Of a DNA stretch of 64,000 nt, positions 18,298-26,782 are shown piece by piece; position 1 is the stretch's first letter; the number at the start of each line of letters is the position of its first letter. Made by a program: the position numbers and the translations under genes. Origin of the DNA: VAZQ01 sp963816745 (lineage in GTDB: Bacteria; Pseudomonadota; Alphaproteobacteria; Rhizobiales; Xanthobacteraceae); NCBI GenBank assembly GCA_963816745.1, contig CAWFLQ010000013.1:124001-188000 (forward strand). Reading direction: 5' to 3'. A model generated the notes under the pieces. The model saw only the letters and a program-made list of their open reading frames with translations, did no database searches and was not told the DNA's origin.

Positions 18298-19668
18298 TCA
18301 TCAGCGACAAGGCGCGTCGGCTTGACGAGGCCGGTGAAATGTCCACGTTGCTGCAGCCACACCAGCAGCACCAGGCTCGGCAGCGCGGTGAGCGAGCTGA
18401 TGACGAAGAACATCGGCCAGCCCGACCATTCGGCGACATAGCCGGCGCCGGCCGAAAGGTAGGTGCGCCCGACGGCGGCCAGCGCGGTCAGCAGCGCGTA
18501 TTGCGTCGCCGTGTGCAGTGGGTTCTGGCAGAGCGCCGAGAGATAGGCGACGAAGATCACGGTGCCGATGGCGCCGGTGAAATTCTCCACGATGATGGTC
18601 AGCGTCAGCGCCCACAGGTCGACGCCGACGAGCGCCTGCCAGGTGAAGATCAGGTTCGAGGCCATCTGCAGGAAGGCGCCGATCCAGAGGCAGGTGACCA
18701 GCGGATAGGCGCGCGCCAGCGCACCGCCGGCGAAGCCGCCGATCAGCGTCGCCGCGAGTCCGACGCCCTTGACGATGGCCGCATAGTCGTTGCGGGAAAA
18801 GCCGATGTCGATCACGAACGGCGCGGTCATGGCGCCGGCGAACGCATCGCAGAACTTGTAGAGCACAACGAAGGCGAGGACGACGATGGCCATGTCGCGG
18901 GTGAGAAATTCGGCAAAGGCGCTGTAGGCCGCGACCGCGACGCGCTCGAGCGGATTTTGCCGCGCCTGCGCGGCGTGCTCGGTCACGGCGGTCGCGGATT
19001 TCTCCGGCTCGGTCGCCACCAGCACGGTTGCGATGCCGATGACCACGAGCGCGGCCATGGCGAGATAGCCCGCCGTCCAGGCCGCGCCCTTGGCGTAGCC
19101 GAGGCCTTCGAAGCCGCTGACCAGGAACAGCGCGCCGGCGGTCGAGACCAGCATGCCGATGCGGTAGGCCGCCACATAGGAGGCCATGCCGGCGGCCTGC
19201 TCGCTCTCGGGGAGGCTTTCGATGCGGAAGGCGTCGATCACGATGTCCTGCGTGGCTGACGCGGTGGCGACGAGCAGCGCGCCGAGCGCGACCAGCCACG
19301 GCGATGCGGCGGGATTGCAGAAGGCGAGGAAGACGATCGCGGCGATCAGCAGGAGTTGCGAGAAAATCAGCCAGCCGCGCCTGCCGGCCGAGCAGCGCGG
19401 AGAGCACGGGCACGTCGAGCGCATCGACGATCGGCGCCCACAGGAACTTGATGGTGTAGGGCGTGCCGACGAGCGCGAACAGGCCGATGGTACCGAGATC
19501 GACACCCGATTCCCGCATCCAGATCAGCAGCGTCGAGCCGGAGAGCGCAAGCGGAAGCCCGGCGGAGAAGCCGAGGAACAGCACGATCAGCACGCGCGGC
19601 TTGAGATAGACCGCGAGCGTGTCGGCGAAGCTCGGGCGGGCCGGCGTGGTGTCGGGCGTCGCAGTCAT
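18294..19668 (-). CDS. AmpG-like MFS permease, split by a one-base frameshift
   Basis: Major-facilitator muropeptide permease family (AmpG). The first 95 codons from ATG 19668 include the AmpG hallmark GTPYTIKFLWAPIVD; the rest (363 codons, ending 18294) is in another frame and carries the remaining membrane helices. One extra base near 19383 separates them; deleting it joins L-L-G-R to R-R-G-W-L, as in intact relatives, giving about 457 residues. The stop overlaps recR. It could be inactive or a sequencing artefact. AmpG imports anhydro-muropeptides for cell-wall recycling; that substrate is from family knowledge. Confidence 0.82.
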
Positions 19669-19796
19669 CGGCGCTAGCTATCGTTGAAACGGTGAGGCGA
19701 CACAAGCCCGCGATTGCGGCCAAAAGTGATCGGGCGTAGCCTGCTCGTCGCCTTCAGGCCGATCCATAGAATTCGGCCATGGCAGGAGGAACACGC

Positions 19797-20768
19797 ATGA
19801 AGCGCAACGCCATTGCAACGATGCTGGCCGCGGGATTGGCCTTGGCCGCGTGGAGCGGCAGCGCGGACGCGCAGAGTTTTCCGGCACGGCCGGTGACGCT
19901 GATCGTGCCCTGGCCCGCCGGCGGCAGCACCGATGTCGGCATGCGCGCGCTCGCGACGGCGACCGAGAAGCACCTCGGCCAACCGATCGTGATCGAGAAT
20001 CGGCCGGGCGGTTCCGGTACGCTGAGCCCGGGCCAGATGGCCGCCACGGCCAAGCCCGACGGCTACACGGTCGCGCAGATCCCCATCTCGATCTTCCGCT
20101 TCCCCTTCATGCAGAAGACGACCTTCGATCCGGCCACGGATTTCACCTACATCATCGGCGTCAGCGGCTACACCTTCGGTGTCGTCGTGAAGGGCGACGC
20201 GCCCTGGAAGACGTTCCAGGAGTTCGCCGCCGCCGCCAAGGCGAATCCCGGCAAGATCAACTATGGAACGCCGGGCACCGGAACGAGCCTCCACATCACG
20301 ATGGAGCAGATCGCCAAGCGGCAGGGCTTCAAGTGGACTCACGTCCCGTTCAAGGGCAACGCCGATGCCATGAACGCGCTGCTCGGCGGCCATATCGATG
20401 CACTGGCGGATTCGAGCGGCTGGGCGCAACTGGTCAATGCCGGCCGCTTTCGGCTGCTGGTCACCTGGGGTGCCGCCCGCACCAAGAACTGGCCGACCGT
20501 GCCGACCTTGCGCGAGATCGGCATCGACATGGTGGCGAACTCGCCCTTCGGCATCGCCGGTCCGAAGGGGATGGACCCGAAGGTCGTCAAGGCGCTGCAC
20601 GACGCCTTCAAGAAAGGACTGGAGGAGCCGTCTTACGTCGAGGCGATGGCCAAGCTCGACATGGAGCCGTTCTATCTGAGCAGCGAGGACTACCAGAAAT
20701 TCGCGCTGCAGCAGATCGAGGAGGCGCGACGCTTCATCGCGGAGCTGGGGCTCGGACCGAAGGAGTAG
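19797..20768 (+). CDS. Tripartite tricarboxylate-type (Bug) periplasmic receptor
   Basis: Extracytoplasmic solute-binding protein of the Bug/TctC family, 323 residues. Signal peptide to about residue 26 (ending SADAQS), then the family start FPARPVTLIVPWPAGGSTD, with GQPIVIENRPGGSG and the carboxylate-binding segment GTPGTGTSLH. AGGAGG precedes ATG 19797 by 6 nt. No tctA/tctB membrane genes are nearby, so it is an orphan receptor with unknown ligand. Two more are in this window. Confidence 0.9.
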   Translation: MKRNAIATMLAAGLALAAWSGSADAQSFPARPVTLIVPWPAGGSTDVGMRALATATEKHLGQPIVIENRPGGSGTLSPGQMAATAKPDGYTVAQIPISIFRFPFMQKTTFDPATDFTYIIGVSGYTFGVVVKGDAPWKTFQEFAAAAKANPGKINYGTPGTGTSLHITMEQIAKRQGFKWTHVPFKGNADAMNALLGGHIDALADSSGWAQLVNAGRFRLLVTWGAARTKNWPTVPTLREIGIDMVANSPFGIAGPKGMDPKVVKALHDAFKKGLEEPSYVEAMAKLDMEPFYLSSEDYQKFALQQIEEARRFIAELGLGPKE

Positions 20769-20791
20769 GCAACGCGACCGTGTGCTGACCC

Positions 20792-21017
20792 GTCATCCTG
20801 AGGTGCCCGCGTCTTCGCGGGCCATCGCAAGTCGGCTGTAGCCGACTTGCGCATTTATGATCCGATCTCGGGTAAACCCGAGATCGGTGGATGAACGGCC
20901 CGGGCGGTGCCGCCTGCTTTGCGCGCGCGACATCCGGGCCGTCGCCCTTCGAGGCTCGCCCATAGCGCGTCAAGACGCGCGTGAACGCGCTTTGGCGGGC
21001 TCGCACCTCAGGGTGAC
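20792..21017. repeat. 226-bp nested palindromic element with terminal inverted repeats
   Basis: Begins GTCATCCTGAGGTGC and ends with the near-complement GCACCTCAGGGTGAC. Inside are consecutive hairpins: GCCCGCG/CGCGGGC, GCAAGTCGGC/GCCGACTTGC, CCGATCTCGGG/CCCGAGATCGG, CGGCCCG/CGGGCCG and GCGCGTC/GACGCGC. It fills the gap between the converging Bug receptor and rmuC genes. Elements with these ends are widespread in Bradyrhizobium-type genomes, from general knowledge; function unknown, possibly transcription termination. Confidence 0.7.
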
Positions 21018-21044
21018 GGATCGAAAGCGGTGCTCGCGACAACG

Positions 21045-22181
21045 CTACTCCCCCGCCTGCAGGCGGCGCATCGGGGCCGGAATGACGACCGGATCGATGG
21101 CAGGGCCGACCTCGCCGTCGAACTCGACATCCTTGATGCGGGTCGCGCGCTTCTCGACCTTTTCCGCCGAGATGAGGATTTGCCGCACGTCCTCGTTGGC
21201 TTGGCCGAAATGCTTTTGCAGGTTCAGCACCCGGCCGTGCAGCCGCTCGATGTCGTCCATGAGGTGGCCGACCTCGGCGTGAATCTTGTCGGCCGCCTCG
21301 CGCATGCGGGCGTCGCGCTGGATCTGCTGGATGACGTGGATGGCCAGCATCAGCAGCGACGGCGAGACGATGACCACCTTCGCGCGGTAGGCCTTCTGCA
21401 CGATGTCGTCGAAGCCGTCGTGCAAGTCGGCGTAGACCGACTCCGACGGCACGAACATCAGCGCCAGGTCCTGCGTCTCGCCCGGGATCAGGTACTTGTC
21501 CGCGATGTCGCCGATGTGCCGGGCAAGGTCCTGGCGCATCCGCGACGCGGCGTGCTTGCGCTCGTCGTCGGTCTTGGCTTCGCGCAAGGCGGTGACCGCC
21601 TCGAGCGGAAACTTGGCGTCGATCACCAGCGGGCGCTGGTCCGGCAGGAACACCGCGCAGTCGGGCCGGCTGCGGTTCGACAGCGTCATCTGGAACTCGT
21701 AGCAATCCTTCGGCAGCCCATCCTGCACGATGAGCTCCATGCGCCCTTGCCCGAAGGCGCCGCGTTGTTGCTTGTTGGCGAGCACGCCTTGCAGCGACGT
21801 CACCTGCGAGGCCAGGTCGGTGATGTTCTTCTGCGCGACGTCGATGACCGCGAGCCGCTCGTTGAGCTTTTGCAGATTTTCGACCGTGTGCTGGCGGGTG
21901 GTGGTCATCGACTGGTTGAGATGGTGCGACACCGAATCGAGTCGGTCGTTGACCGCGCGATGGAGCTCGGCCTGCCGGCCCGCCAGCATGTCGCGCATGC
22001 CTTCGATGCGCACAGTGGTCTCCGCCTGCAGCCGCGTCAGCTCGGCCATCTGCGCCTGCGCCGCCTCCCGGTCGCGCTGGCGCAGCGCCCGCAGCACCAG
22101 AACGATCAGGCCGGCCAGGGCCGCGAGCCCCGCGAGGAGGATGACGGCCGCGGCGGCGAGGGTGGGGAGATTGTCGGTCAT
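21045..22181 (-). CDS. rmuC: DNA recombination protein RmuC
   Basis: RmuC family, 378 residues: an N-terminal membrane helix (AAAAVILLAGLAALAGLIVL), a coiled-coil stretch (about 40-130) and the RmuC nuclease-like domain (QRPLVIDAKFPLEAV; ETQDLALMFVPSESVYADLH). It is thought to limit inversions at short repeats in E. coli; the exact activity is not settled. Divergent from def; converges with the Bug receptor gene. Confidence 0.92.
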   Translation of the reverse strand: MTDNLPTLAAAAVILLAGLAALAGLIVLVLRALRQRDREAAQAQMAELTRLQAETTVRIEGMRDMLAGRQAELHRAVNDRLDSVSHHLNQSMTTTRQHTVENLQKLNERLAVIDVAQKNITDLASQVTSLQGVLANKQQRGAFGQGRMELIVQDGLPKDCYEFQMTLSNRSRPDCAVFLPDQRPLVIDAKFPLEAVTALREAKTDDERKHAASRMRQDLARHIGDIADKYLIPGETQDLALMFVPSESVYADLHDGFDDIVQKAYRAKVVIVSPSLLMLAIHVIQQIQRDARMREAADKIHAEVGHLMDDIERLHGRVLNLQKHFGQANEDVRQILISAEKVEKRATRIKDVEFDGEVGPAIDPVVIPAPMRRLQAGE

Positions 22182-22357
22182 GTCGGCACTCTACATCGAT
22201 TCGGAGTATAAGAACAAAAAGTGAACAATAAATCAATGCCCTGTATCGGTTAGCGCGGTAGCGCGGGGAAGGCCCAACAGAGCGTCAAGAGGGGCCCAAT
22301 GGGAGGACGAGAGCGGCCGGATTGACCGGCTTCCGGCGACCGCTTAAATCCGCCGAC

Positions 22358-22873
22358 ATGGCTCTGCGCGACATTCTCATTCTGCCGGACAAGCGGCTGC
22401 GGAAAGTTTCCGAGCCGGTGAAGAAGATCGACGCCGGTATCCACAAGCTCATCGAGGACATGTTCGAGACCATGTACGACGCGCCCGGGATCGGGCTCGC
22501 CGCCATCCAGGTCGGCACGCCCAAGCGCGTCGTCACCATGGACCTCGCCAAGAAGGAAGATCCGAAGAACCCGCAGGTCTTCATCAATCCGGAGATCGTG
22601 TGGTCGTCGGAGGAGAAGGCGACCTACGAGGAAGGCTGCCTCTCGATTCCGGAATTTTATGGCGACGTGGAGCGGCCGGCGCAGGTGAAGGTGAAATACC
22701 TCGACCGCGAAGGACAGCCGCAGGAGGTCGAGGCCAATGGGCTGTTGGCGACCTGCCTGCAGCACGAGATCGACCACCTGAACGGGGTCTTGTTCATCGA
22801 CCATCTCTCCAAGCTCAAGCGCGACCGCGTGGTCAAGAAATTCACCAAGGCGGCGAAGCGCGCGGCGGAGTAG
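22358..22873 (+). CDS. def: Peptide deformylase
   Basis: Metalloenzyme removing the N-formyl group from new proteins, 171 residues. All three family motifs are present: GIGLAAIQVG, EGCLSIP (metal-binding Cys) and QHEIDHLNG (metal-binding His pair with catalytic Glu). ATG 22358 gives the usual MALRDILILPD start. In related genomes fmt and truA usually follow directly; here a 3.9-kb segment intervenes. Confidence 0.96.
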   Translation: MALRDILILPDKRLRKVSEPVKKIDAGIHKLIEDMFETMYDAPGIGLAAIQVGTPKRVVTMDLAKKEDPKNPQVFINPEIVWSSEEKATYEEGCLSIPEFYGDVERPAQVKVKYLDREGQPQEVEANGLLATCLQHEIDHLNGVLFIDHLSKLKRDRVVKKFTKAAKRAAE

Positions 22874-22875
22874 GG

Positions 22876-22998
22876 CTAGTTCCCGATTCCGAAGTTCGCA
22901 TCATTCCGCGGCACTCTCGTTTGCGAACTTCGGAATCGAAGGACACTAGCAACTTATGATCTAGTGTGGCTTTGGTTCAGAAGTCCGCATGTCGGACT
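22876..22998 (-). repeat. Composite palindromic element, copy D (inverted and truncated)
   Basis: Opposite orientation to copies A-C. The P2 palindrome is intact between CTAG ends (arms ATTCCGAAGTTCGCA / TGCGAACTTCGGAAT at 22886-22900 / 22922-22936, overall 22876-22949). The linker and the first part of P1 (CTAGTGTGGCTTTGG, from 22961) follow, but the second P1 arm is missing and only a short local palindrome AGTCCG/CGGACT is left (to 22998). It starts 3 nt after the def stop. Confidence 0.75.
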
Positions 22999-23218
22999 CG
23001 CGGCGCCGCTGCCTGGTGACGATGGCACGATGCACGGCGCCGGCGCCGCGTTCGCGATTATGGCACGACAGAATTTTCGCGCCTGCCCCCGGCCCCCATC
23101 AGGAACGGCCTGTCGCGGCATTGGCGTCTCAGCGCAAAAGTTTGGCGCCGAATAACAATTGCTCAGGGGCAAAACCATCCTAGAAGGCAGAAAACTGGGA
23201 GACGACGGAGATTTTTTG
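22999..23218. other. Spacer with possible gene remnants
   Basis: No convincing gene. A frame ending at 23155 closes with Q-K-F-G-A-E-stop, and the DNA around it (TTTGGCGCCGAATAACAA, 23134-23151) is closely matched at 23826-23843 (TTTGGCGCCGGCTAACAA). The two sites could be the ends of two decayed copies of one gene. Evidence is weak. Confidence 0.3.
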
Positions 23219-23602
23219 ATGAAACTGTTTGCCGTGCGGACGATTGAGCGCCAGTTGCCGGTAGGTTTCTTCTGGGTGAACGATCTCGCGGACCTCCGTC
23301 TTGCTGTTGGGGGGCTGGTCATCGATCCGGTCAACTGCGAATACATGCCGATCACCAACGACTGGGCGGCGATAGTCTGGCCGACCGAGAAAAGTTGGCG
23401 GATGGGCGTGGGAATTTTCTCTGGTGCCGATGACCCGCATCGCGAGCTGCACGTGGCTCGCGTCAGGCGTGGAATTAGCTTCGAATACGGGCTGGAAGCC
23501 TTCGTGACGGGCGTTGACGTTACCGGCTGGCATCCGCTCGACCCCAATGGCGACTATCCGCTCAACGTGGTCAAAGCCATGAACAGACGGCCATGGTCGT
23601 GA
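23219..23602 (+). CDS. Hypothetical protein in the def-fmt accessory segment
   Basis: A 127-residue protein not recognised. It has no signal peptide or membrane helix; it is rich in Trp and aromatic residues (WRMGVGIFSGADD; VTGWHPLDPNGDYP) and ends basic. ATG 23219 has GGAG 11 nt upstream. The composition is balanced as in a real protein, and the opposite strand gives less plausible sequence. It belongs to the accessory segment between def and fmt. Confidence 0.55.
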   Translation: MKLFAVRTIERQLPVGFFWVNDLADLRLAVGGLVIDPVNCEYMPITNDWAAIVWPTEKSWRMGVGIFSGADDPHRELHVARVRRGISFEYGLEAFVTGVDVTGWHPLDPNGDYPLNVVKAMNRRPWS

Positions 23603-23920
23603 GCGGTTGGCTCGTGAGGGTCTGCTTTCCTCCTTCCACCTCCATCTCAGTTGACGCGCGTGACCGCCGTTGGTCCGTCCCATGAGCTGGCGCGGCGTGG
23701 CCGGCACCGAAGATCGGTGTCGCTGCCACCTTGCTGGCAAGTGGAAGTCCACTGGATGTGGCCCGACGTGCGCACGAACACGGGTGCGCGCCGCACTGAG
23801 CAATTTGGCTTCAATTGGCAAATCTTTGGCGCCGGCTAACAAGTCGAAGCACCGGCGAAATAGCAGTGATTGTCGGTTTGCGCGCCGCAACGCCGGCCAC
23901 CGAAGTGAGGACAGCCTACC
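23603..23920. other. Gene-poor spacer
   Basis: About 320 nt without a supported gene. A short frame (23651-23839) ends Q-I-F-G-A-G-stop, resembling the frame end at 23155; both may be remnants of one repeated sequence. GAGGA before 23921 is the ribosome site of the next gene. Confidence 0.35.
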
Positions 23921-24328
23921 ATGAACGGCGAGCCTGGGAGTTTCACAGACCTGCGGATTGCGACCGGCGACTTCGCCGCCAACATGCTGCGGGTCAGCGC
24001 GGGCGGCAAGAGTCAATGGCTGGGTCGCGATTTGCGCAGGATGGCCGAACGTTTCGAAGCCGCTGCGCGGGACAGCACCGCCGATTTCGCATCTATCGCC
24101 ATCGCCGAGGCGCTACGCGCGCCGAAGGTCGCGCACAAGAACCCTGCGCGGCTGGCGGTCATGTTGGCCGAGGAAAGCGTGATCCAGGCCGCTTTGCGGA
24201 TACGAGCGGGGCAACTGGTCGCGCATTCGACGGAACGGGAAAACGCGGTTCGCCAGCTGATGGCTGCGGTCAACCACTATCAGAAAGCCAGGGCGAAATA
24301 TTTTGCCTCAACAGGGGGAAGTAAATGA
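23921..24328 (+). CDS. Hypothetical protein
   Basis: A 135-residue, largely alpha-helical and charged protein (GRDLRRMAERFEAAARDS; IQAALRIRAGQLV) with no recognised domain, signal or membrane segment. GAGGA lies 8 nt before ATG 23921. Its stop overlaps an ATG (AAATGA at 24324-24328) that opens a very short frame leading to the small lipoprotein gene. Function unknown. Confidence 0.55.
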   Translation: MNGEPGSFTDLRIATGDFAANMLRVSAGGKSQWLGRDLRRMAERFEAAARDSTADFASIAIAEALRAPKVAHKNPARLAVMLAEESVIQAALRIRAGQLVAHSTERENAVRQLMAAVNHYQKARAKYFASTGGSK

Positions 24329-24341
24329 AACTCACATCGCG

Positions 24342-24449
24342 ATGATCATCGCGATGTCGGTGGGCTTGCTGCTCACAGGCTGCGCCATGTCGAAGCGACA
24401 TATCTTCCGGATGGCAGGGGGGGCCATGTCGCGCGCTTGTCGCGTCTAG
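24342..24449 (+). CDS. Putative small lipoprotein
   Basis: A 35-residue frame starting M-I-I-A-M-S-V-G and reaching a perfect lipobox (LLLTGC) at residues 9-14, with a short basic tail. It has no ribosome site of its own. A six-codon frame (MKLTSR) with a good site (GGGGGAA) starts at 24325 and stops exactly over this ATG (ATGA), so translation may be coupled, or a one-base loss may have split a single start M-K-L-T-S-R-M-I-I-A. It could be a remnant. Confidence 0.35.
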   Translation: MIIAMSVGLLLTGCAMSKRHIFRMAGGAMSRACRV

Positions 24450-24627
24450 CTGCCCCCAATCGACGCGACCCGTTGAAAACCAACGCAAAATAGTTCAAAC
24501 CATTTCCAAACGCGAGAGCCTTGCCGCGGTCGGCCGGAAACGCGATAAACCCGCATGAGATGCGCATTTCTCGCATCTCGGCGCAACATGAGAGCCGGGA
24601 ATTGATGCGGCCTTCTGAGCCGCCAAA

Positions 24628-24796
24628 CTAGTGTGGCGCATCTGACGTTCCTATCAGTATCTGCTACAAGTCCGTCATAGGAACGTCAGATGCAAAGCCA
24701 CACTAAAATCATAGAGTTGCTAGTGTCCCTTTGTTTCCGACGTTCGTAAAAGTGCATGCTGCGAGATGGATACGAACGTCGGAAACGGGACACTAG
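24628..24796 (+). repeat. Composite palindromic element, copy A
   Basis: Two adjacent palindromes, each starting CTAGTG and ending CACTA(G). P1 (24628-24705) has arms GCATCTGACGTTCCTAT and ATAGGAACGTCAGATGC. P2 (24720-24796) has arms TTTCCGACGTTCGTA and TACGAACGTCGGAAA. The 14-nt linker is similar in all copies. Copies B (36731-36897) and C (44159-44325) are collinear; copy D is inverted and truncated. The surrounding gap 24450-24835 holds no gene; a small hairpin (GAGATGCG/CGCATCTC) lies at about 24556-24578. Confidence 0.85.
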
Positions 24797-24835
24797 GGGC
24801 GCCGCGCGTGCGGCGGACGCAAAGAGGGAGGGGGC

Positions 24836-25462
24836 GTGGACCAATCCGCGGAATGGGCGAAAGCGCTCGACCAGATTCAAATCTGCAATGTCCGGCGGGC
24901 CTGGGCGTTCAGCCTCGATCTCGGCGAGTGGGAAACGTTGCAAGCCTGCTTTCATCCCGACGCGACTGTCACCGTGTCGTGGTATTCGGGCCCGATTGCT
25001 GGCTTCATCGCGCGCTCGAAAGAGATCGCCGACACGCGCAAGCCCGAAGAGCACCGCAAGCATTGGCTCGGCAACATGCGCACCGATATCGCCGGCACAC
25101 GCGCGGTGCTCGAAATCGACGTGATGATCCTCATTCGCGAATACATCGATCGCAGCCTGTTCGACTACACGTCGTATGCGCGGTTCTATGATTTCTTCGA
25201 GAAGCGCGACGGCGTCTGGCGCATCCACGAGTGGACCTGCATCTACGACAAGGATCGCCTCGATCCGGTGGTGCGGACGTGGGACGCATCGGCGGTCTAT
25301 GCGCCGGTCGTGCTGGAAGGCCATGAGAGCGCCTTTGCCTTCATGAAGCTGCGGCAGGCCAAGCGCGGCCGGACCATTCCGGACGCGGTGGTGCTCCGCG
25401 ACACCGAGCAAGAGCAAAACCTTCGCCGGCGGGGTAAGAATTGGCTTGCCGGCGGTGAGTAG
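24836..25462 (+). CDS. SnoaL-like (NTF2-fold) protein
   Basis: A 208-residue protein whose first 150 residues resemble SnoaL-like NTF2-fold domains: an N-terminal helix with R-R-A-W-A, a cone-type core (FHPDATVTVSWYSGPIAGF; WRIHEWTCIYDKDRLDPV). Families with this domain include small-molecule isomerases and hydrolases; the reaction is unknown. The GTG start at 24836 has GGGAGG 6 nt upstream. It lies 40 nt after palindromic copy A and 14 nt before the TPR gene. Confidence 0.7.
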   Translation: MDQSAEWAKALDQIQICNVRRAWAFSLDLGEWETLQACFHPDATVTVSWYSGPIAGFIARSKEIADTRKPEEHRKHWLGNMRTDIAGTRAVLEIDVMILIREYIDRSLFDYTSYARFYDFFEKRDGVWRIHEWTCIYDKDRLDPVVRTWDASAVYAPVVLEGHESAFAFMKLRQAKRGRTIPDAVVLRDTEQEQNLRRRGKNWLAGGE

Positions 25463-25476
25463 AGCTCGAGGGCGTC

Positions 25477-26778
25477 ATGCAAGAAGAAAATATCGATGCA
25501 CGGATTGCGACCTATACCCGCGTCATCCAGGACGATCCGAACAACGGGCCGGCCTTCAACAATCGCGGCAATGCGTTCGTCGAGAAGGGCGAATACGACC
25601 GCGCGATTGCGGACTTCGACCGCGCGATCGAGCTCGATCCGCGCGATCCATTGCCGTTCGTGAACCGCGGCTCGGCCTATCGGCACAAAGGCGACCATGA
25701 TCGCGCGATCGAGGACTTCGACCGCGCGATCGCTATCGACGGCGATTGCGGCGAGGCGTTCCATCACCGCGGCGTCGCCCATCAGCGCAAGGGCGACCAC
25801 GGACATGCGATCCGGGACTACGACCACGCCATTCGGCTCGAGCCCGACGACGCCCTGATTCTCAACAACCGCGGTGCCGCGTACCGGGAGGTCGGCGAGC
25901 ACGAGCGCGCGATTGCGGACTTCGATCGGGCGCTCCAGCTCAGCCCGGATGCTGCGAACGCCCTCTTCAACCGTGGTCTCGCCTACACGGATATCGGCCA
26001 GTACGATCTGGCCATCGGCGACTTCGACCGCGCGATCGAGCTCGCCCCTGACGATCCCGACGGCTTCTACAACCGGGGCCTCGCGCGACAACGCGCCGGC
26101 GACGCCGCCGGTGCCATTGCGGATTACACTCAGGCAATCCGGCTCGATCCGGGTTATGCCAAGGCCTACAACAACCGCGGCAGCGCCTATGACGCCACGG
26201 GCGACTACGACCGCGCCGTCGAGGATCTCGATCACGCGATTCGACTCGATCCCGGTTACACGGCGGCCTTCAACAACCGGGGGGCCGTATACAAGAACAA
26301 AGGCGACTACGACCGCGCCATCGGGGATTTCGACCAGGCGCTCCGGCTCAATCCCTCATATGCCGAGGCCTACTTCAATCGCGGTGACGCGTACATGTTG
26401 AAAAATGACTTCGACGCGGCCATTCGAGACTTCGACCGGTGCATTGGCCTCAATCCCAATTTGGCGGTGGCATTCCGATGTCGCGGCGCCGTATATGCAA
26501 AAAAACGGCAATTCGACGTTGCGATTCAGGACTTCGATCGAGCCCTCCGGCTGAGTCCCAACTTTGTCATCGTCTTCATCGATCGCGGCGTCGCGCATGG
26601 GCAATCGAGCCGGCTCGACCATGCCCTCAAGGACTTCAACGAGGCGGTTCGAATCGACCCCCGTAACGCCACGGCCCTCTATTTCCGCGGCCATACGAAA
26701 CTGATGATGGGCGACACCGCCGGCGGAAACGCCGACCTTGGCGCGGCACGCGCCATCCAGCCGAATATCGGGAGTTAG
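25477..26778 (+). CDS. Tetratricopeptide-repeat protein
   Basis: A 433-residue protein made almost wholly of about 12 TPR units of 34 residues, with the pattern FNNRG-x-A-x(3)GDYDRAI-x-DFD-x-AI-x-LDP. No signal peptide or membrane segment is visible, so a cytoplasmic scaffold for protein-protein contacts is likely. The repeat makes the DNA quasi-periodic at 102 bp. It follows the SnoaL-like gene by 14 nt and ends 4 nt before the likely fmt start. Partner unknown. Confidence 0.9.
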   Translation: MQEENIDARIATYTRVIQDDPNNGPAFNNRGNAFVEKGEYDRAIADFDRAIELDPRDPLPFVNRGSAYRHKGDHDRAIEDFDRAIAIDGDCGEAFHHRGVAHQRKGDHGHAIRDYDHAIRLEPDDALILNNRGAAYREVGEHERAIADFDRALQLSPDAANALFNRGLAYTDIGQYDLAIGDFDRAIELAPDDPDGFYNRGLARQRAGDAAGAIADYTQAIRLDPGYAKAYNNRGSAYDATGDYDRAVEDLDHAIRLDPGYTAAFNNRGAVYKNKGDYDRAIGDFDQALRLNPSYAEAYFNRGDAYMLKNDFDAAIRDFDRCIGLNPNLAVAFRCRGAVYAKKRQFDVAIQDFDRALRLSPNFVIVFIDRGVAHGQSSRLDHALKDFNEAVRIDPRNATALYFRGHTKLMMGDTAGGNADLGAARAIQPNIGS

Positions 26779-26782
26779 GCCG

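Noticed and set aside
23826..23850. GGCTAACAAG as an integron attC core site
   Set aside because: It does not fit the RYYYAAC core, no partner GTTRRRY site or imperfect attC stem was found, and there is no integrase.
25477..26778. 102-bp periodicity as a non-coding tandem repeat
   Set aside because: Fully explained by the 34-residue TPR units of the encoded protein.
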